NCBI GenBank assembly: GCA_003457145.1
Contig: DMSR01000548.1
Location: forward strand, 1-8,282
Origin: Bacillus sp. (in: firmicutes)
GTDB taxonomy: Bacteria; Bacillota; Bacilli; Bacillales; Cytobacillaceae
Direction of reading: 5' to 3'
Length of the DNA: 8,282 nt
A program made the position numbers and the translations under genes. Below, one piece after another: positions 6,899-8,282 of the stretch. The notes under the pieces were generated by a model. That model was not told where the DNA came from. It was given only the letters and a program-made list of their open reading frames with translations, and made no database searches. Each line of letters opens with the position of its first letter. Within the stretch, counting starts at the first letter, position 1.

Positions 6899-6925
6899 TA
6901 AAAAGCCCCCAGTAACCTGGGGGCT
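6899..6925 (-). terminator. Rho-independent terminator of the purD (purine operon) transcript
   Basis: On the minus strand AGCCCCCAG, loop GTTA and CTGGGGGCT form a perfect 9-bp, GC-rich stem leading into TTTTTA. On the plus strand the same hairpin is followed by AAAGG with no T-run, so termination should be one-directional. The nearest minus-strand gene upstream is purD, whose stop is 113 bp away, with a plus-strand gene in between. Confidence 0.88.
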
Positions 6926-6946
6926 AAAGGAAAAGGAGATGACGCA

Positions 6947-8282
<1,336 letters not shown>

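Overview
The window is ordinary low-to-moderate-GC Firmicute chromosome. Gene order and protein sequence point to the family Bacillaceae. Compared from memory with Bacillus subtilis, the order purD - yerA - yerB - yerC - pcrB - pcrA is the same neighbourhood, seen here on the minus strand. PcrB, PcrA, YerC and PurD are recognisable along their whole visible length. I cannot name the genus.

Layout, left to right. Positions 1-1329 hold the N-terminal 443 codons of pcrA (UvrD-family helicase; the 3' end lies outside). Positions 1330-1521 hold a promoter with a LexA/SOS-type operator, preceded by three short palindromes spaced about 40 bp apart. Positions 1522-2208 are pcrB (heptaprenylglyceryl phosphate synthase), with an extended -10 promoter just upstream. 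Positions 2364-3046 are the decayed C-terminal half of a sodium:solute symporter, lacking its N-terminus and frameshifted near its C-terminus, followed by its old terminator. At 3070-3161, where the missing half of the transporter should begin, there are five copies of an 11-bp sequence at 20-21 bp spacing. Positions 3246-6432 are yerC (TrpR-like regulator), yerB (lipoprotein) and yerA (adenine deaminase-like amidohydrolase), a tight minus-strand series yerA>yerB>yerC ending in a terminator. Positions 6614-7060 hold the only plus-strand genes: a YgaP-like (DUF2892) membrane protein and a 37-residue single-pass membrane protein. Positions 7038-8282 are purD, the last gene of the purine operon, lacking about 6 N-terminal residues.

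How it fits together. purD ends the purine biosynthesis operon; its terminator lies beyond the 37-residue gene on the opposite strand, so the purD transcript should be antisense to that gene. pcrB and pcrA each have a plausible promoter of their own, and pcrA's looks SOS-controlled. The yerC-pcrB junction is the accessory part of the window. In B. subtilis, as I remember it, this slot holds yerD and swrC/yerE; here it holds a dead transporter and a short repeat array. I see no prophage, CRISPR array, toxin-antitoxin pair, defence island, tRNA or rRNA. The parts that deserve a second look are the two repeat arrays, the SOS operator and the antisense arrangement at the purD end.
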